The notes under the pieces were generated by a model. That model made no database searches, had not been told where the DNA came from, and saw nothing but the letters and a program-made list of their open reading frames with translations. Position numbers and translations under genes: made by a program. From the NCBI GenBank assembly GCA_030616365.1, contig JAUWXM010000043.1:1-9722 (forward strand): DNA of 9,722 nucleotides. The letters are read 5' to 3'. Each line of letters opens with the position of its first letter. Position 1 is the stretch's first letter. Of this stretch, positions 7,315-9,722 are shown one piece after another. Source of the DNA: a bacterium. Lineage in GTDB: Bacteria > UBP18 > UBA7526.

Positions 7315-8088
7315 TTATCGAGTAGTTGATTCTATGACTTGGCCCTTGCAGCTTCTTATGCCTCCGGTTAGGAAGATAAGATAGACGACAATATAGAGCA
7401 GCCTGAAGAGGGGAAATGGAAAACCAGCGAGATTAAAGATGGTGGCCAGAAGAACCGGTGGGGTGAGGGCAAAGAGGGAGATATTGAAGAGGTTTTCATA
7501 CTTCAGGTTCGCTTTGGTGGCAGTATTTACTATCAAAGCAATGAGGCTGAATAATAATATATGAATTAGTTTGGCGACTATGTAGTAAGGAAAGAAAAAA
7601 ATGACTGTGAAAGGAAAAGCAAAGCGAGAAAGAACTTTCTTCCATTTCTCCGTTGCTTCTTTATTTAAGGTAAAAGACTTTATCTTCGAGAGGTCATATT
7701 CCCTGGTCTCAATCTCACTCTGCCTATGGATTAATTTATTCTTGGTAAGGAGAATCCCCTGTTTGTAAGAAGGATCTATGGTGGTTATCTTTCCTGTGGT
7801 ATCAATAATGAATATGAAATCCTTCTCTTCGATGGTAAAGGGCTCCTGAGCATCTATTGATACTACTCCATTCTCTATCCTTATTTCTGGTAATCTATCC
7901 CCTAACTCCTTACTCACCTCATCTATCCCCTGAATCAAGGCCGTGCTACGTTTCATAGAAAGAACGAGGGTAATAAGGAGGATGAAAAGAAAGAAATAGC
8001 CGACACTCTTTGAGACCCTCTGAAAAGCAATCTCCTTATAGAACCTGAAACTCGTTACGCTCCTCCAGAGATTAATAAAGAATATCAT
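7315..8088 (-). CDS. DUF1189-like integral membrane protein
   Basis: A 257-residue membrane protein. One helix lies near residues 27-45, followed by a soluble, probably extracytoplasmic segment of about 105 residues (46-152). Four closely spaced hydrophobic segments follow at about 154-171, 172-189, 200-221 and 226-243. This plan, the N-terminal F-x-SF-FYKEIAFQ-type start, the IRIENGVVSI stretch (69-78), the FIIDTTGKIT element (93-102) and the C-terminal LFRLLYIVVYLIFLTGGI (227-244) resemble the DUF1189 family, whose function is unknown. The soluble part may sense something outside the membrane, which is speculation. The ATG overlaps the acyl-CoA dehydrogenase stop (ATGA). Its likely ribosome binding site GAGG lies inside the dehydrogenase's last codons, where the same purines encode the Lys/Arg tail. 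The close coupling suggests shared expression with the dehydrogenase. Confidence 0.85.
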   Translation of the reverse strand: MIFFINLWRSVTSFRFYKEIAFQRVSKSVGYFFLFILLITLVLSMKRSTALIQGIDEVSKELGDRLPEIRIENGVVSIDAQEPFTIEEKDFIFIIDTTGKITTIDPSYKQGILLTKNKLIHRQSEIETREYDLSKIKSFTLNKEATEKWKKVLSRFAFPFTVIFFFPYYIVAKLIHILLFSLIALIVNTATKANLKYENLFNISLFALTPPVLLATIFNLAGFPFPLFRLLYIVVYLIFLTGGIRSCKGQVIESTTR

Positions 8089-9248
8089 TTCTTCTTCCTC
8101 TTAGCTGCTTCCTTAATTAATGCTAAGGCAATGATATTGCGTTGAATCTGGTTGGTTCCCTCATAAATCTGGGTGATCTTGGCATCTCTCATCATCTTTT
8201 CTACCGGGTACTCCTTCATATAACCATAGCCCCCGAATATCTGGACAGCATCTGTGGTGACCTTCATGGCCATATCACTGGCGAAGAGCTTACTCATAGC
8301 AGAAGGCCGGGCAATATCCTTACATCCCTTGTCTACCATCCGGGCTACGGCATAGACTAAGGCACGAGCGGCTTCTATCTGGGTGGCCATATCGGCTAAC
8401 ATATGCTGTATCCCCTGAAAGGAGGAGATGGGATGGCCGAACTGCACCCTTTCTCGGGCATAATCTATGGCCCTGTCCAGTGCTCCCTGGGCAATGCCCA
8501 CTGCCTGAGCACCAATGCCCGGCCGAGAAGAGTCAAAGGTCTTCATGGCCACAATAAATCCCCCCCCTTCCTTTCCGATTAAATTTTCTTTGGGAACTTT
8601 ACAATCGCTGAAGACCAGTTCCTTGGTTGCTGAAGCCCGAATCCCCATCTTATCCTCTTCCTTCCCAAAGGTGAATCCTTCTGTTCCCTTCTCAACAATG
8701 AGGGCGCTTGCTCCCCGCGCCCCTTTCTTCTTATCTGTCATGGCGATGATGGTATAGATCTCTGCCTCTCCCCCATTAGTAATGAAACACTTTGTTCCAT
8801 TCAGAAGATAATGGTCCCCATCCTTGACTGCCGTAGTCTGGATGGCTGCGGCATCAGACCCGGCTTCTGGCTCTGTTAAACCAAAGGCGGTCAATTTCTT
8901 ACCACTGGCGATATCTGGTAGATACTTCTTCTTCTGTTCTTCTGTTCCATACAAAAGGATGGGAAAGGCACCCAGGGCACTTGCCGCATAACTTACCGCC
9001 ACCCCGCTACATGCCTTGGATAACTCCTCAGTCACTAAACAGAGGTCAAATACTCCTCCACCTAATCCACCATACTCCTCAGGCAAGAAGACCCGAAAAA
9101 GGTCGGATTGAGCCAAAACTTTTATTATCTCCCAGGGGAATTCCCCTTTCTCATCAAGTTCCTGGGCCTTTGGTGCGATTTTCTCCTCTGCAATCTTTCT
9201 CGCTAAGTCCCGGATCATGGCCTGCTCTTCAGTCAAGAAATATTCCAT
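8085..9248 (-). CDS. Acyl-CoA dehydrogenase (short-chain/butyryl-CoA dehydrogenase-like)
   Basis: FAD-dependent acyl-CoA dehydrogenase that interconverts an acyl-CoA and its 2,3-enoyl-CoA in the cytoplasm, exchanging electrons with ETF. The 387 residues are typical of the soluble tetrameric family (about 380). The first family signature is AFGLTEPEAGSDA (121-133) and the second is QIFGGYGYMKEYP (336-348) through MMRDAK (352-357). IYEGTNQIQR (361-370) carries the likely catalytic base E363, the position used by short- and medium-chain and butyryl-CoA dehydrogenases. The substrate-side segment SRPGIGAQAVGIAQGALDRA (241-260) is typical, but does not fix the substrate. The ATG at 9248 has a strong ribosome binding site, AGGAGGGAG. 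It heads the run with two membrane genes, etfB and etfA, so the dehydrogenase probably works with that Etf, possibly as an electron-bifurcating complex. No convincing promoter was found upstream. Specificity (butyryl, caffeyl, alicyclic or other acyl-CoA) is open. Confidence 0.97.
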   Translation of the reverse strand: MEYFLTEEQAMIRDLARKIAEEKIAPKAQELDEKGEFPWEIIKVLAQSDLFRVFLPEEYGGLGGGVFDLCLVTEELSKACSGVAVSYAASALGAFPILLYGTEEQKKKYLPDIASGKKLTAFGLTEPEAGSDAAAIQTTAVKDGDHYLLNGTKCFITNGGEAEIYTIIAMTDKKKGARGASALIVEKGTEGFTFGKEEDKMGIRASATKELVFSDCKVPKENLIGKEGGGFIVAMKTFDSSRPGIGAQAVGIAQGALDRAIDYARERVQFGHPISSFQGIQHMLADMATQIEAARALVYAVARMVDKGCKDIARPSAMSKLFASDMAMKVTTDAVQIFGGYGYMKEYPVEKMMRDAKITQIYEGTNQIQRNIIALALIKEAAKRKKK

Positions 9249-9262
9249 CTCTCCCTCCTAAA

Positions 9263-9320
9263 CACGGATTTCTTTTTACTGCTTATCGCGTTAGCTTAAA
9301 AGCACGGATGGTCACGGATT
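9263..9320. repeat. Three copies of CACGGAT in the rnc/acyl-CoA dehydrogenase spacer
   Basis: CACGGATT occurs at 9263-9270, CACGGAT at 9303-9309 and CACGGATT at 9313-9320, all in one orientation; the last two start 10 bp apart. In the transcribed direction they read ATCCGTG. I recall similar ATCCGTG-type strings as common intergenic repeats in bacterial drafts, but cannot check copy number here. Between the first and second copies is a near-palindrome around GCTTATCGCGTTAGC (9281-9295). The 143-bp spacer otherwise shows no clear gene, terminator or promoter. Confidence 0.6.
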
Positions 9321-9331
9321 CAAAACAAATG

Positions 9332-9406
9332 ACTTATCAACTTAATTTCGAACATAGTAAGAAAACAAGGTTCTACTTTAGCAGGTTCTTATTAACTTAT
9401 CAACTT
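9332..9406. repeat. 12-bp direct repeat ACTTATCAACTT flanking a spacer segment
   Basis: ACTTATCAACTT appears at 9332-9343 and again at 9395-9406. The second copy lies inside the last codons of rnc (…K-L-I-S). The copies are 63 bp apart and enclose AT-rich sequence with no ORF. This may be the trace of a small tandem duplication or of a dispersed repeat that captured the end of the gene. No terminal inverted repeats or transposase are present. Confidence 0.5.
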
Positions 9407-9722
9407 GTTAACTGACTTCAGGGCTTGCTGGGCAGCTCTCTGTTCGGCCTCTTTCTTACTCTTCCCTTTACCCTTTCCTATAGTTTTCTTGCCCAGCCTG
9501 GCTTCTACAGTAAAGACCTTCCTATGCTGGGGGCCCCTTTGGCCAATGACCTTATAACTCGGCTTTCTCTTGAACCGGTCCTGAATAATCTCCTGCAACA
9601 GGCCCTTATAGTCCTGAAGATACTTCTCCTTAACCAGAAAATTAATCTCCTCACCGAATTCTCTTAAAATAAAATGGCGGGCTGCTCCCAGCCCGCGATC
9701 TAAGTAAAGGGCGCCGATTATT
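9392..9722 (-). CDS. rnc: Ribonuclease III, C-terminal part (cut by the window edge)
   Basis: The last 109 complete codons of RNase III, the endonuclease that cuts double-stranded RNA in rRNA and mRNA processing. The frame is open to the right edge, so the 5' end is missing. The first visible residues, IIGALYLDRGLGAARHFIL, match the end of the catalytic domain; the conserved catalytic Glu of the E-A-x-I-G-A-x-Y-L-D motif would fall just outside. DYKGLLQE marks the linker to the double-stranded RNA-binding domain. That domain continues with PSYKVIGQRGPQHRKVF and VEARLGKKTIGKGKGKSKKE, ending AEQRAAQQALKSVNKLIS and TAA at 9392. The basic KGKGKSKKEAEQ-AA stretch is the usual RNA-contacting loop and helix. 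A TTG at 9598 is not the start, because homology continues well upstream of it. In Bacillus-type genomes smc directly follows rnc; here about 5.8 kb separates them. No clear terminator follows the stop. Confidence 0.96.
   Translation of the reverse strand, partial: IIGALYLDRGLGAARHFILREFGEEINFLVKEKYLQDYKGLLQEIIQDRFKRKPSYKVIGQRGPQHRKVFTVEARLGKKTIGKGKGKSKKEAEQRAAQQALKSVNKLIS

Noticed and set aside
9321..9391. Possible terminator after rnc or promoter for the acyl-CoA dehydrogenase
   Set aside because: AGAACCT occurs twice, but as a direct rather than inverted repeat, so no stem with a T-run forms. TTGATA and TTGTTT boxes lack a good -10 at proper spacing.
8981..9415. Plus-strand open frame of 144 codons across the spacer between the acyl-CoA dehydrogenase and rnc
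   Set aside because: Antisense to the dehydrogenase N-terminus and to repeat-rich spacer. The sequence is compositionally random, without motif or ribosome binding site.

Overview
All genes in this 9.7-kb window lie on the minus strand, so transcription runs from the right end to the left. It is a compact bacterial chromosomal segment with no tRNA, rRNA, insertion sequence, phage gene or CRISPR array. The acyl-CoA dehydrogenase beside electron-transfer flavoprotein genes, with an EtfA that carries two [4Fe-4S] motifs, suggests an anaerobic, fermentative or syntrophic bacterium. I cannot name the phylum from this sequence. The degenerate intergenic repeats would suit an uncultivated lineage, but that is inference.

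In transcription order: (1) the C-terminal part of RNase III (rnc), cut by the right edge; (2) a 143-bp spacer with short CACGGAT repeats; (3) a six-gene run of acyl-CoA dehydrogenase, DUF1189-like membrane protein, AT-rich multi-pass membrane protein, etfB, ferredoxin-fused etfA and an exported CARDB-domain protein, joined by ATGA/TAATG overlaps or gaps of 13 and 39 bp; (4) a hairpin that looks like the operon terminator; (5) a 165-bp spacer (which contains that terminator) with a candidate promoter and a striking inverted array of 8-bp repeats, predicted to fold into a hairpin just before the smc ribosome binding site; (6) a full-length smc, whose stop overlaps an ATG that may open the next gene beyond the left edge.

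The metabolic core resembles the CarCDE-type arrangement (acyl-CoA dehydrogenase, EtfB, EtfA with ferredoxin domain), known from Acetobacterium as an electron-bifurcating acyl-CoA dehydrogenase/Etf complex. Here two integral membrane proteins separate the dehydrogenase from etfBA, and an exported protein follows etfA. The run sits between rnc and smc, which are adjacent in Bacillus-type genomes (rnc-smc-ftsY), so it looks like an insertion into a conserved housekeeping locus. The observations most worth following are the smc leader hairpin, the envelope-protein genes interleaved with the bifurcating enzyme, and the interrupted rnc-smc synteny.
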